Positions 28,418 through 39,200 of a stretch of 64,000 nucleotides of DNA are shown here, piece after piece. A program made the position numbers and the translations under genes. The notes beneath the pieces were generated by a model. It saw nothing but the letters and a program-made list of their open reading frames with translations, made no database searches and was not told the origin of the DNA. Where the stretch lies: positions 62,001 through 126,000 of the forward strand of contig NZ_JABKKE010000004.1 of the NCBI RefSeq assembly GCF_013166575.1, read 5' to 3'. Origin of the DNA: Xylanibacter rodentium (GTDB lineage: Bacteria > Bacteroidota > Bacteroidia > Bacteroidales > Bacteroidaceae). Every line of letters begins with the position of its first letter. Within the stretch, counting starts at the first letter, position 1.

Positions 28418-29500
28418 ATGAATACAACAGACAATATTGTGGAAAAGAAGATAGCCGTGCTGCTCTCGGGAGGAGTGGACAGCTCGGTGGTGGTGTACGA
28501 ACTGGCGCGTCGTGGCCTCAAGCCCGATTGCTTCTATATAAAGATAGGGCCGGAAGAAGAGGCCGAATGGGACTGTACGAGTGAGGAAGACCTTGAAATG
28601 GCTACGGCAGTGGCGTCGCGCTACGGCTGCCGGCTTGAGGTGGTGGACTGTCACAAGGAGTATTGGGACCGCGTGACGCGCTACACGATGGACAAGGTGC
28701 GTGCGGGCTTCACGCCCAATCCCGACGTGATGTGCAACAGACTGATAAAGTTCGGGGCGTTTCACGAGAAGCGGGGCCGCGACTACGACCTCATTGCCAC
28801 CGGTCACTATGCTTGTACCGAAACGGACGCGGAGGGCCGTAAGTGGCTCGTAACCAGTCCCGACCCGGTGAAAGACCAGACCGACTTTCTCGCGCAGATA
28901 TACGACTGGCAGCTACGCAAGGCGCTCTTCCCGATAGGACATTATGTAAAGGACGAGGTGAGGGAGATAGCCTTGCGTGAGCATCTTGTCACAGCCCGCC
29001 GCAAGGATTCGCAGGGCATCTGCTTTCTCGGCAAGGTGAACTACAACGACTATCTGCGCCGCTATCTCGGCGAGCGGCCGGGCGACGTGCTCGAACTGGA
29101 GACTGGCAAGCGCATAGGCAGCCACCGCGGACTATGGTTCCACACCATCGGTCAGCGCCACGGCCTCGGTTTCGGCGGTGGCCCGTGGTATGCCGTGAAG
29201 AAGGACGTGGAGCGCAACATACTGTATGTGAGCCACGGCTTCGAGCCGCGCACGGCCTACCGTCAGGATTTTCCTATCCACGACTTCCACTTTCTCACCA
29301 TGCCTGTGGACATGCAGCGCATAACATTCAAGATACGCCACACGCCCGAATATCATCCCGCCGTGCTCGAGCAGACGGGCCCCGGCAGCTACATCGTGCA
29401 TGCCGAACAGCCCATACAGGGCGTGGCGCCGGGTCAGTTTTGTGTGGTCTACGACGAACGGCACCATCGTTGCTACGGTTCGGGCGAGATAACGGTGTGA
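28418..29500 (+). CDS. mnmA: tRNA 2-thiouridylase MnmA
   Basis: 360 aa. The PP-loop ATPase motif is VLLSGGVDSSVVVYEL. Further signatures are NPDVMCNRLIKFGAF (catalytic Cys region), TGHYA, and DSQGICFLGKVNYNDYLRR with the second catalytic Cys, followed by the beta-barrel tRNA-binding domain. It thiolates U34 of Lys, Glu and Gln tRNAs with sulfur from a desulfurase relay. It is likely transcribed with rsgA. Base composition is higher in G+C than the AT-rich region that follows. Confidence 0.95.
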   Translation: MNTTDNIVEKKIAVLLSGGVDSSVVVYELARRGLKPDCFYIKIGPEEEAEWDCTSEEDLEMATAVASRYGCRLEVVDCHKEYWDRVTRYTMDKVRAGFTPNPDVMCNRLIKFGAFHEKRGRDYDLIATGHYACTETDAEGRKWLVTSPDPVKDQTDFLAQIYDWQLRKALFPIGHYVKDEVREIALREHLVTARRKDSQGICFLGKVNYNDYLRRYLGERPGDVLELETGKRIGSHRGLWFHTIGQRHGLGFGGGPWYAVKKDVERNILYVSHGFEPRTAYRQDFPIHDFHFLTMPVDMQRITFKIRHTPEYHPAVLEQTGPGSYIVHAEQPIQGVAPGQFCVVYDERHHRCYGSGEITV

Positions 29501-30140
29501 CGTTCACATGACCGTGGAAAGTTTAGCGGACTGCAATATATAAAAACGTTGATCTGGAAGTGCAGAAGGACACTGTATTCCGTGATTTCGCAGCCTGTTA
29601 CGACATCATGGAACGGTCTGTGAGCAATGCAGGTCTGTTGTCTGAATGGAATGTATATGCCGTGACAGCAATGACTGTCCATTGGTCATGGTATGGTTTT
29701 CAGAAAACGACGGATCAATTCGAAGCACCAGTGATTGGTTGTAATATTCTTTTTGATGTATATTGTTGATAAAAATGGTGGTGAAATAACGTGCGTTGGA
29801 TATAAAATATATGCATATAAATATTCAATTAGAGGGTGGAAAATAGTACAATCAATTATTTTTACTTACTTTTATATAGAATTAATGTTAAATATATTAA
29901 AAACACCCGATGATATTTTTTTATATCAATTATTTTGAATATATTTGTAACTGATTTATAACCTATGAATAAGAATGTATTTGTTGCACTTTAATTACTG
30001 TTCAATGTCAATTGTATTTTGCAGATGATGGTGCTGTAGTACTGTCGGAGAAACTTTTTGCATAGATGAATACAAGATTAAGTGTGGTGTATATTTGTTC
30101 TACGGGCAGTTGAAATTATGACATAATAATATCATGTACC
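29501..30140. other. AT-rich gap before the decayed island
   Basis: About 640 bp with no convincing gene. Short open frames (for example 29560-29769) have no recognisable family and no start context. Composition turns strongly AT-rich from about 29770. A TATATTTG element at 29940-29947 could serve as a promoter for the following remnant genes. The contrast with mnmA marks the likely left edge of horizontally acquired DNA. Confidence 0.5.
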
Positions 30141-30389
30141 ATGAAAAGTGAGTATGACTATCTATTGGTTGGCGCAGGACTGCACAATGCTGTGTTTGCT
30201 TATATTGCTTTACAGCGTGGCAAACGTTGTCTTGTGATAGATCGGCGTTCTCATTTGGGTGGCAACGTGTATTGCACAGAGACCGAAGGGATTCATGTTC
30301 ATCAGTATGGTCCTCACATATTCCATACGGACAACAAACTCGCATTACTCGAAATGCAAATGGAAACTTTTGTTCATGGTCATGGATGA
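30141..30389 (+). pseudogene. glf: UDP-galactopyranose mutase, N-terminal stub
   Basis: 82 codons. Residues 1-65 match the start of Glf: the FAD-binding motif YLLVGAGLHNAVFAY, then CLVIDRRSHLGGN and HQYGPHIFHTDNK. Homology then stops and the frame ends after an unrelated tail. Intact Glf is about 370-380 aa and converts UDP-galactopyranose to the furanose form for surface glycans. The stub keeps only part of the Rossmann fold, so it cannot be active. It is probably the left part of a gene removed by deletion or replacement. The downstream outer-membrane gene starts 22 bp later. Confidence 0.85.
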
Positions 30390-30410
30390 CTTTATAAGAT
30401 AAACACAAGT

Positions 30411-33335
30411 ATGAAAGAATATAGTATTATACACATATTACTGATTTCTATAGTAATATTACTTTCTGGTAATACCACTGCTCTTGCCCAGAAAGAAGGG
30501 ACGACCACCATAAGAGGCGTTTTGGTACATTCGTTTACAAGAAAAATGATTGAGGAAAATATCAAGATGGAGGTACTTGATCTTGACAGTACTTTGGTTG
30601 ATTCATGCTTGAGTACCGGATATAAACCCGGTTGGACGGGAAATTTCTTCCTTATTGATGTCAAGGGCTTGCGCGGAACAAAGAAAGAATTTATTGTTCG
30701 TTTTTCTCATCCTGATTATAAGACGGAATACCGGCCGGTTTCAGTATCTTTTTATGGTCGGGCGAATAATGTGTCATTGGGAGATGTGGTGATGCGCAGG
30801 CTTAGCATGAAAGAAAAAGAAATAGCGCTTGGCGGAATCGTAGTAAAGTCGACCAAAGTTAAGTTCTTCTATAAGGGAGATACGCTTGTGTATAATGCTG
30901 ATGCCTTCCAACTGGCCGAAGGCTCAATGCTTGATGCTCTTATAAGTCAGTTGCCCGGAGTGGAACTGAAAGACGACGGACGTATATATGTGAACGGGCG
31001 GTTTGTGGATAATCTTCTGCTCAACGGCAAGGATTTTTTCAAAGGCAAGAATGAAGTCTTGCTTGAGAATCTGCCGGCATATACGGTAAAAAACCTCAAA
31101 GTATATGAAGAGGAAAGTGATTTAAGCAAAATGTTGGGTACGAAAGTTGATGAGGGACGTTATGTTATGGATGTTCAGATAAAACGCGAATATGAGATAG
31201 GGTGGTTTGCCAATGCTGAACTGGGAGGAGGAACAGAAGACCGCTATCTCGGAAGACTGTTCGCGCTTAGATTCACTCCAAATTCACGCCTGTCTTTTTT
31301 TGCCAATATCAACAATCTTAATGACAAGCGCAAGCCCGGCAAAAACGGAGAGTGGTCACCGTCGGATCTTAATGGCGGTCTTACGGCAACCAAAATGGGA
31401 GGCTTCGATTACAATATATCGGACAAATGGAAAAGATACGACTTTGAGGGATTCGTACAGGCAAAAAATACCGGCAACGACTATCAAAGTCGGAGAGAAC
31501 AACAGAATTTTCTTCCGGATGGTGATACATACGATCGATCGTGGTATAATGCCGATAACAAGGAAACAGAAATATTGACCGACAACAGTCTGAAACTTTA
31601 TTTGGGAAAGGAAAAATGGTATAACTATATTTTGATAAAACCTTTTTTCCGGTATCAGCGAACCGAGTCAGACTACAACCGGTTGAGCGGCACATTTTCG
31701 CAGTCACCATCAGTCTATAGTATGTTGTACGACAGCTTGTTTACCGGCAACACCGGCAGTATGGCTCTGTTGAACAGGGAGTTGAGGATATTTAGTGGAA
31801 AAGGGAACTATATGAAAAGCCAAGTAACCATAAACAGCTCCATAAAAATGCCACATACAGAAGATGGTCTTTTTATTGTAGCAGCCACGAGCCATGAAAA
31901 TTCAGGCTTCGAGTCGTTTGACAGATATTTCTTGAATTATGCGGCGGGGAACAATGATTTTCGGGACCAATATACGGATATGGACAGACATAAGTACAAT
32001 TATAATTTCAGTGCAGAGTATTACATCAGGACCAAGAATTGGTTGTTGCGGCCTTTTTACAGCATGTCGCATCGTTATGAGAAGAAAACCAATACCCTTT
32101 ATGGTTACAATATGCCGGATTCATTGGGAATGGGTGATGATTTGTTGCCGTCAGTAACCGACAATCTGATGCGCATTCTCGACCCACGTAACAGCTACCG
32201 TACCGAGCAACACATCACTACACACTATCTCTCGTTTGTCATCATGCTCAACTACAAACGCTGGAAAAACAGGAAAGGCAACGAGAGCCGCCTGTATATC
32301 CGCGTGGAGCCTTTCGCCCATACTTACGAGGACAAACGTATGCACTTTGTCGGGCTCATTGACAACCGCCGATGCATAGGCCGATGGCTGCCTTCTCCTC
32401 GTTTCAACTCGTCCTATAATACTCCAGGCTACCGTCACGAGCTACACCTTGACTACAGTATGACGGTGAACACTCCCGATATGTTCAATCTCATCGATAT
32501 GATGTTCGACAGCGACCCGCTGAACATCCACCTCGGAAATCCGAATCTGAAGAATACTTTGCGTCACCGCATCGATTTCCGCTATCGTGCCGACAAATGG
32601 CTGCAAGGCACGGGCAGGATGCTTTCTGCCAACGCCGGCTACTCACATGTGGACGATGCCGTTGCCATGGGTTATGTTTACGACAAGACAACAGGCATAC
32701 GCACCTATCAGCCAGATAATGTTGATGGCAACTGGGACGTTTGGCTGCATGTATATTTCACCACTCCCGTCGACCGTAAGCGGCGTGTTACGTTGAGCAC
32801 CGCCACCGAGGTCGATCATGGTCATAACGTTGACCTTGTCAGTCTTGATGCCGCTGTGGCCCCGTCTCGCAGCATTGTGCGTCAGGTGTGGGCCCGGGAG
32901 AACCTGAGAATGGACTACCGTTTCGGAAAGAATAAGGTGGGAGTGCGAGGCCGTGTCGGCTATTCCAATGTCCGTAACAGTCGTGAGGGTTTTCAAAGCA
33001 TCAATGCGGCCAACATTGACTATGGCATGAATGCTCTGTTGAATCTTCCTTGGGGCATAGAGTTTTCAACCGATCTGACGATGTACAGCCGCCGGGGCTA
33101 CAGCAACCGTTCGATGAACACCGACGAGCTGGTGTGGAACGCCCGATTGGCAAAGAGTTTCGATAAGGGGCGGTTCACCGTTGCACTTGAGGGCTTCGAC
33201 ATATTGGGCAATCTGAGCAACATCAACTATACCATCAACGGTCAGGGACGTGTGGAGACATGGGTGAACAGCATTCCGCAGTATGCCATGCTGCGTGCTG
33301 TTTACAAGCTGAACAAACAACCGAAAAAGAAATAG
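30411..33335 (+). CDS. TonB-dependent-receptor-like outer-membrane beta-barrel protein
   Basis: 974 aa with a signal peptide (ILLISIVILLSGNTTALAQ). An N-terminal carboxypeptidase-regulatory-like beta domain is followed by a plug-like region (LDALISQLPGVELKDDGRIY, then NGKDFFKGKNEVLLENLPAY) and a long C-terminal beta-barrel of the OMP_b-brl_3 type. There is no SusD partner. In Bacteroidetes such proteins are often found beside peptidase-containing ABC exporters and glycosyltransferases, as here, which suggests a role in export or uptake of a modified peptide or glycan; this role is inferred. The first ~1.75 kb is clearly more AT-rich than the last ~1.2 kb (change near 32160), as if the gene were a recombinant mosaic. 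Confidence 0.85.
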   Translation: MKEYSIIHILLISIVILLSGNTTALAQKEGTTTIRGVLVHSFTRKMIEENIKMEVLDLDSTLVDSCLSTGYKPGWTGNFFLIDVKGLRGTKKEFIVRFSHPDYKTEYRPVSVSFYGRANNVSLGDVVMRRLSMKEKEIALGGIVVKSTKVKFFYKGDTLVYNADAFQLAEGSMLDALISQLPGVELKDDGRIYVNGRFVDNLLLNGKDFFKGKNEVLLENLPAYTVKNLKVYEEESDLSKMLGTKVDEGRYVMDVQIKREYEIGWFANAELGGGTEDRYLGRLFALRFTPNSRLSFFANINNLNDKRKPGKNGEWSPSDLNGGLTATKMGGFDYNISDKWKRYDFEGFVQAKNTGNDYQSRREQQNFLPDGDTYDRSWYNADNKETEILTDNSLKLYLGKEKWYNYILIKPFFRYQRTESDYNRLSGTFSQSPSVYSMLYDSLFTGNTGSMALLNRELRIFSGKGNYMKSQVTINSSIKMPHTEDGLFIVAATSHENSGFESFDRYFLNYAAGNNDFRDQYTDMDRHKYNYNFSAEYYIRTKNWLLRPFYSMSHRYEKKTNTLYGYNMPDSLGMGDDLLPSVTDNLMRILDPRNSYRTEQHITTHYLSFVIMLNYKRWKNRKGNESRLYIRVEPFAHTYEDKRMHFVGLIDNRRCIGRWLPSPRFNSSYNTPGYRHELHLDYSMTVNTPDMFNLIDMMFDSDPLNIHLGNPNLKNTLRHRIDFRYRADKWLQGTGRMLSANAGYSHVDDAVAMGYVYDKTTGIRTYQPDNVDGNWDVWLHVYFTTPVDRKRRVTLSTATEVDHGHNVDLVSLDAAVAPSRSIVRQVWARENLRMDYRFGKNKVGVRGRVGYSNVRNSREGFQSINAANIDYGMNALLNLPWGIEFSTDLTMYSRRGYSNRSMNTDELVWNARLAKSFDKGRFTVALEGFDILGNLSNINYTINGQGRVETWVNSIPQYAMLRAVYKLNKQPKKK

Positions 33336-33338
33336 TAT

Positions 33339-34231
33339 ATGAAACATGCCATCCTTATAATTGCCTATCATAACATAGAATATGTGAGGCAGCTCGTAAA
33401 GCGGTTTGATGATGATTTCCGCATCTTCATACACTGGGACAGGAAATCCGTACTGACTCAGGAGGACAGGTACTCGCTGGAGAGTCTACCGAATGTATGC
33501 TATGTGGGACAGGTTTTCCCGGTTTGCTGGGCAAGCTATGGCATAGTAAGAGCCACGCTCCGGTTGTGTGAAGAGGCGTTGAAGTATGGCGATGTGGAAT
33601 ATCTGCACTTGATAAGCGATGCGGATGCTTTGACAAAAGACGTGGACACATTCAAACGTTTCTTCGTGAAGAATAGGGGTAGGAATTTTTGAATTACTGT
33701 AAATGGGAGAAAAATGGTGATATATCGAAGAATCCTTATGACAAGATTGTGTTTTACCATAGACTTGAGAAGTATGACATAAGGGTAAAACCGGAAGACA
33801 ACAGTCAATACCATAAAGAACTGGAACAGCAGAAAAAGTTACATGAGTACAGGGTGTTGCCCGATGTGCCGTTATATGGAGGACCGGCATGGTGGAGTCT
33901 GACACGTGAATGTGTGGAATATATGATAGGACAAAGCGGTTTCATAGAGCGATATTATACGGACACACTTTTTCCCGACGAGAGTTTTGCACAGACAGTC
34001 ATCATGAACAATCCCAAACTGGCACCGACTGTTGTCAATTACGATCTGAGATATATCTGCTGGGAGACACGCAACAACAGCCGTCCGGCAGTGCTCGATA
34101 TGAGCGACCTGCCGGGTATAGTGAAAGACAAAGATGTGTTTGCACGGAAGATTGCACCGGATGTATCGGGTCAGTGTGGCCGGTATACGCAATGCCATGA
34201 AAGAAATCGGGATACGTTCGGCTTCTTTTGA
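33339..34231 (+). pseudogene. Core-2/I-branching-type glycosyltransferase, frameshifted and 3'-truncated
   Basis: Two reading frames form one protein. Frame one (33339-33692) begins MKHAILIIAYHNIEYVRQLV and contains the HWDRKS, YVGQVFPVCWASYGIV and LHLISDADALT motifs of the beta-1,6-N-acetylglucosaminyltransferase family (PF02485). It stops after a T5 run (33686-33690); one extra T would continue into NYCKWEKNGD of the second frame, which carries PLYGGPAWWSLTRECVEYM and DTLFPDESFAQTVIMN. The second frame leaves the family near 34165, where the ABC exporter sequence begins, and ends at 34231. It starts 4 bp after the outer-membrane gene. A sequencing error at the T run is possible, but the 3' truncation is independent of it. 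Confidence 0.85.
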
Positions 34232-36218
34232 AATGACAATAGAACAACTGAGGGACAAATGTCCACTTCCAGCCATACTACATTGGGAGCAAAACCATTT
34301 TGTCGTGCTGTATGATGTGAAGAAAAGCCGTATTGGCGGGGAGTGGAAGTATTGCGTGGCCAATCCCGCATACGGCCGGCATACATTCAGTGAAAAAGAG
34401 TTTTCCGGTTATTGGCTGAATGATAGCAAGGGTGTGGCAGTGGCGTGTGAGCCAGCCGATGATTTTTTTGAGCGGGAAGCGGTGAAGGAGAAGCACAGTC
34501 TGGTAAGGTTTGCCCGTAAGTATGTGTGGCCATTCAAGCGTGAGTTGATGGTCATTGCTTTCGGCATGTCGTTAGGTATCCTTTTGTCATTGGTAGTCCC
34601 GTTTCTTACTCAAGCAATGGTCGATATAGGTATAGGCCGCCGTGACATGACTGTGATAACATCGTTGCTAATTGCCCAGATATTCATTTTCATTGGTTCA
34701 TTTTCCATGAATATCATCAGCAGTTGGGTTACGCTGTATATGGTTACACGGATAAACATAAATATTCTTCAGGATTATCTCAGCAAGTTGCTCCGTCTTC
34801 CCATGACATTTTTCGAGACAAAGAGCGTGGGCGACTACAACCAGCGCATCGGTGACCATGCCCGCCTGCAGGGATTTGCCACCGGTTCCACCATGCAGAT
34901 TGCTTTTTCCATAGTTTCAGCTTTCGTGTTGCTTACCGTTATCGGATATTACAGCATGGCTGTTCTTGCGGCCTATCTTGCGCTTACCGCCTTGAGCGCT
35001 CTGTGGATGAGCCATTTTTGGGAAAAAAGGAAATCTTTGGATTATGAAAATTTCAGAATTGCAGCCAAAAACCAAAATAAGTTGTATGAGATGATGAACG
35101 GTATAACCGACATCAAGATCAATGCATACAGTCAATATAAGATAGAGGAATGGCAAAGGATGCAGGAAGAGAGATATAGGATGGGGAAGAAAGTGTTGCG
35201 TTTAGGACAGATACAGGAGACCGGATATGCCATGATAGGGCAAATCCGCAATATACTTATAACGTATTGGATTGCAGCGGAGGTTGTTGACGGAAATCTT
35301 ACACTTGGCATGATGATGAGCATTTCCACCATAATAGGTCTGGTAAACGGACCTTTGGCACAACTCACAGGTTTCTTGCAGCAGTTTCAGGACGCAAAGA
35401 TAAGTCTTGAACGTTCAGAAGAAGTCTATCTTTGCAGGAACGAGGATACCGACGATTTGGCCGTTCTGCCTTCAGACCGGCCTATGGATATTGAAATGGA
35501 ACATCTCACGTTCAGATATACAGGCAGTACGGGAAAGGCGGCCCTGTATGACGTCAGTGTGAAGATACCGGCCGGCAAAATGACGGCTATTGTCGGTGAG
35601 AGCGGAAGCGGAAAGACCACACTAATGAAACTACTGCTGAAATTCTACAGTCCAGTCGGGGGACAAATCACAGTAGGGGGAGAGGACATCAGTGTCTACA
35701 AGGCTGATTCCATAAGAAAGGCTTCCGGCATAGTTATGCAGGAAAACTTCATATTCTCCGATACAATCAAGAACAATATTATATTGGGTGAGGAATACGA
35801 TAGGGAAAGGCTGGATAAAGCCCTGGAAATGGCCTGTCTCACCGAATATATAGACAGTCTGCCACTTGGTATGAATACTCGTATCGGTGCCGATGGGTAT
35901 GGTGTAAGTGGTGGTGAAAAACAGCGGATAATGATTGCTCGTGCCATATACAAGCGTCCGGCATACATGTTTTTGGACGAGGCTACAAGTTCTCTTGATG
36001 CCGAGAACGAACGTAAGATAACGGAAAACATCATAGGGGAGTTTTCCGGCCGTACGCTGCTGGTGATAGCCCACCGCCTTTCAACAGTCAGGAATGCCGA
36101 CAACATCATTGTGCTCAGACATGGAAGGATAGTGGAGAACGGCTGTCACGATGAACTGGTCGCAGCCAAGGGGTATTATTACGAATTGGTAAAGAACCAG
36201 TTGGAACTGGCAAAGTAA
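34134..36218 (+). CDS. peptidase-containing ABC exporter lacking the N-terminal half of its C39 peptidase domain
   Basis: 694 aa as read, though the first ~11 residues overlap glycosyltransferase-derived DNA. The C39 remnant starts near VSVAGIRNAMKEIGI and keeps the catalytic His/Asp side (LPAILHWEQNHFVVLYDV, ANPAYGRHTF), but the usual start with the catalytic Cys (about 50 residues) is absent. The membrane domain (six helices, about 125-400) and the nucleotide-binding domain are intact: GESGSGKTT Walker A, YGVSGGEKQR signature, MFLDEATSSLD Walker B and IAHRLST. Such exporters cleave double-glycine leader peptides and secrete bacteriocins or RiPPs. Without Cys this copy should not cleave leaders; whether it is expressed and exports anything is unknown. 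Confidence 0.88.
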   Translation: MCLHGRLHRMYRVSVAGIRNAMKEIGIRSASFEMTIEQLRDKCPLPAILHWEQNHFVVLYDVKKSRIGGEWKYCVANPAYGRHTFSEKEFSGYWLNDSKGVAVACEPADDFFEREAVKEKHSLVRFARKYVWPFKRELMVIAFGMSLGILLSLVVPFLTQAMVDIGIGRRDMTVITSLLIAQIFIFIGSFSMNIISSWVTLYMVTRININILQDYLSKLLRLPMTFFETKSVGDYNQRIGDHARLQGFATGSTMQIAFSIVSAFVLLTVIGYYSMAVLAAYLALTALSALWMSHFWEKRKSLDYENFRIAAKNQNKLYEMMNGITDIKINAYSQYKIEEWQRMQEERYRMGKKVLRLGQIQETGYAMIGQIRNILITYWIAAEVVDGNLTLGMMMSISTIIGLVNGPLAQLTGFLQQFQDAKISLERSEEVYLCRNEDTDDLAVLPSDRPMDIEMEHLTFRYTGSTGKAALYDVSVKIPAGKMTAIVGESGSGKTTLMKLLLKFYSPVGGQITVGGEDISVYKADSIRKASGIVMQENFIFSDTIKNNIILGEEYDRERLDKALEMACLTEYIDSLPLGMNTRIGADGYGVSGGEKQRIMIARAIYKRPAYMFLDEATSSLDAENERKITENIIGEFSGRTLLVIAHRLSTVRNADNIIVLRHGRIVENGCHDELVAAKGYYYELVKNQLELAK

Positions 36219-36240
36219 TGGCATGTAAAAATGCCTTCCT

Positions 36241-39200
36241 TCAGAATTTTCCCGCCACATACTCTTTTCTTCCCACCTCGAGGAAACAGTTTTTTTTCCG
36301 CATGAAGTCCATCAGACGTGAGAAGACGGGGCTTTTTGCCAGTAGCGGGGCGTGGCCCAGCATTATGAGATGCTCCTCGGCCCGTGTCATGGCAACGTTC
36401 AGCTTGCGGTCGACTACGGTGCCGTCCACATCTTCGAAAGTGGTGTCGGTAAGGAATCGCAGCTGATAATAATGGCGGATGGTGAATCCGTAGATGATAT
36501 ACCGTCGCTGGCTGCCTTGAAATCGCTCCACGGTGTCGATTGTGATGTCGTGCAGTGCGTTGATGCTGTAGCGGGCTATGCAGCTGCGTATGGTGGCTAT
36601 CTGGTTGCGGTAGGGCACTATCACGCCTACGGTAGTGTCGGCGTCGAATCCCTCATGTTCGATTTCATAAATCTTCACTACTGTGGCCGCTATCATTTCG
36701 GCCTCCACGGTGTTGACTTTGTCCAGATTATCATCGTCGGGAGTTTCTGTGGCAATGAAGGCTATACGCCGTGTGCGCAGCAGACGGACAATGCCGTCGG
36801 ACGAATCGACCGTTGGCGGCAGGGCCCCCTTTTGGTGCGGTAGCGGCACGGGCAACAGGCGGCCGCCGTAGAACTCGCGGTTGGGGAAATGTGAAATGTC
36901 GGGGTGCATGCGTCCCTGGCGGCTGAGCATGAACCGCACGTCGTCGCGGTCGTGGTAGCGTCGCAGCAGTCGTTCGAAAAGCGACAGGCGGCAGTCGGTG
37001 AGCAGAATGTTGCGCAGGCTTTGCTCCTTCACCGCTGACACCTCGGCACTCTGCTGCACCACGGCCGGCAGTTGCTTGTGGTCGCCTATCATCACGAACT
37101 TGCGTATGGACGGTGTGCCGTGATTGGCGCTTAGCAGCCCGATGAGATGAGGTTCGAGTATCTGTGACGCCTCGTCTATTATTGCGAGCGAGAACTGTTT
37201 CATGTCCAAAAGAGCCATGTTGCCGTTTAGTGCCGTGGCTGTGCCCACGAAGACGCGTGCCGCCGCTATCATCTCTTTCACGTCCGCTATATTTCCACAT
37301 CCTTCCACCCGTGTGCCGAGCATGTGGCTGCGATATGCCTCGGCGCAGTTCAGCCGGCTGCCCAGTCGTATGAAGTCGATTCCGTCGGCTGCGAGTTTGC
37401 TGCAAATTTCGTCGACAGCACGGTTGGTATATGACAGCACAATTACATTCGACGCCTCCTCCAACAGCTCTTCCTTCAGCGTGTAGAGCATGCCGAATGA
37501 TGTTTTGCCCGTGCCCGGCGGCCCGATGATCAGGAAGAAGTCGCGTGCCTGCTTCACCCGCAATGCAAGTTCGTTGAATTGTCCGTAGTCGCCTTTCAAT
37601 GTAATCCTTGTGTCTGTTTCGGGTTCGCGGCGTAGCATCAGCAGATCACGTCGCGAGTGTGGCGCACGGAGAAAGGCATGCAGTCCGCGGTAGAGTGAAT
37701 CCATTGATGACTCGAAAAAGTCGTGCTCTACGGCCCACGGCCTGTCTTTGTCGCGTACGAAGACTTTCGCTCCGGCCTGCTTGTGACGCAGGCAGAGCCG
37801 GAGCGTGTCGGTGCCGATGTCCTCAATGATACATCTGAACACCATGCTCTTTCGGGCGTCGGGTTCTTTGCCCTCATCGTATGGGTATAGTATCACGATG
37901 TCGCCCGTGCGGAAGTTTGACATGTCGTTTGCCTCCGGTTCGTCAAAGCGCAGGGTGACAATAGACACATGTCCTTCGGTATCGGCAGTTGGACTTATCA
38001 GGGTCAGTCTGCAATATATGTTGCCGGCCTGCAGTTTGTCGTCGAGCGAGTCGTGCCATTTGGCGGCAAATCCCGAGTTCTCCTTTGACTTGTTGCCCAG
38101 TTTTGACAGAGTGTGCTCGTTGGCAACAAACGTCATGAAGCGGAAAAAGTAGTCGCGTTCCAGTGTGTCGGCTTCGTGTATAGGAGTAATCAGCATGTCT
38201 ATCTGAGGTTTCTGCCATTCTTCCCATAACCGTCCCTTCACGTTCTTCATGTTCATCTTCTCGGCGGTGATGTTTTCCAGAATTCTGAATCCTCCCTCAC
38301 TGGTGTACATCATCTCCGTCCATGCTATTCTGTTGCGCAGCTTCATCGCTCTGAACACCAGTTCGGGAGCGAAGCCCACTCCGAGCAGACTCTCACGGTA
38401 GCGGGAGTATAGAAGGAAAGGGAACAGTTCGCGCCGGTTTTTCTCGTACACCTCGCGGAAGTTGTATCTGAATATGAGCATGTACAGTAATATCTGCACA
38501 TAGTGCTCTTCCGTGTGTCGCGGACGGATGAAGTTGTCGTAGGGAAAAGCGCCCTTGCCCGACTTCTGCTCTATTATCACTCCATGGTCTGTCTGTATGT
38601 AGTCCATACGTCCTTGCAGACCGAGCATCTCCGAGAAGAACGACGGCTCGACCACACCGTTGCCTGCGTCATACCGTTTCACCGCTCCAGGCAGCTGCAC
38701 TCGCATGGCATGGTCTATGTTCTGTTTCTGTTGCATGGCGTCGGTATGGAACGACTTGTCCACGCCCGCCGAAATGAGCTGCATGGCGTTGTCGTTGAAG
38801 AAGGTGCGCACGCTCTCACTGTAGTTCCGGTCGGTGCCCGCCTTGTCCTGTATCGTCTCGTCGAGCATCTGACCGGCAAAGTTACCCAGCAATATGGGCT
38901 GTGAACAGGCCGCGGGCTGCAACTTGCGCAGCAGATGCACGTAGGGCGACTCGGCATAGTGGGTGAAGCAGTGGGCCACGGCGCTCACGTCCACCAGATA
39001 GTCGGGCTCGAAGACGAACAGCTCGGGATAGATGGTGCCGTCGGTGTCGGCCCTCGGGCGCAACAGGTTGAGCTGTGCGCCGCGGTACATCAGGTCGCGC
39101 AGATACGAGCGGTCGTAGTCGTATATGGTGTTGCCGTGGGTATAGCACACCTGTACCTCTCTGCCGTCTCCGTCGGCAGTGTCGGCATATATGTATTCGT

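Noticed and set aside
29560..29769. Possible small gene or precursor peptide after mnmA
   Set aside because: It begins with a non-ATG codon, has no double-glycine leader or recognisable domain, and lies in AT-rich DNA of low coding character.
33686..33690. T5 run as a programmed frameshift site
   Set aside because: No stimulatory structure or slippery heptamer is evident and the downstream part is itself truncated, so decay or a sequencing error is more likely.
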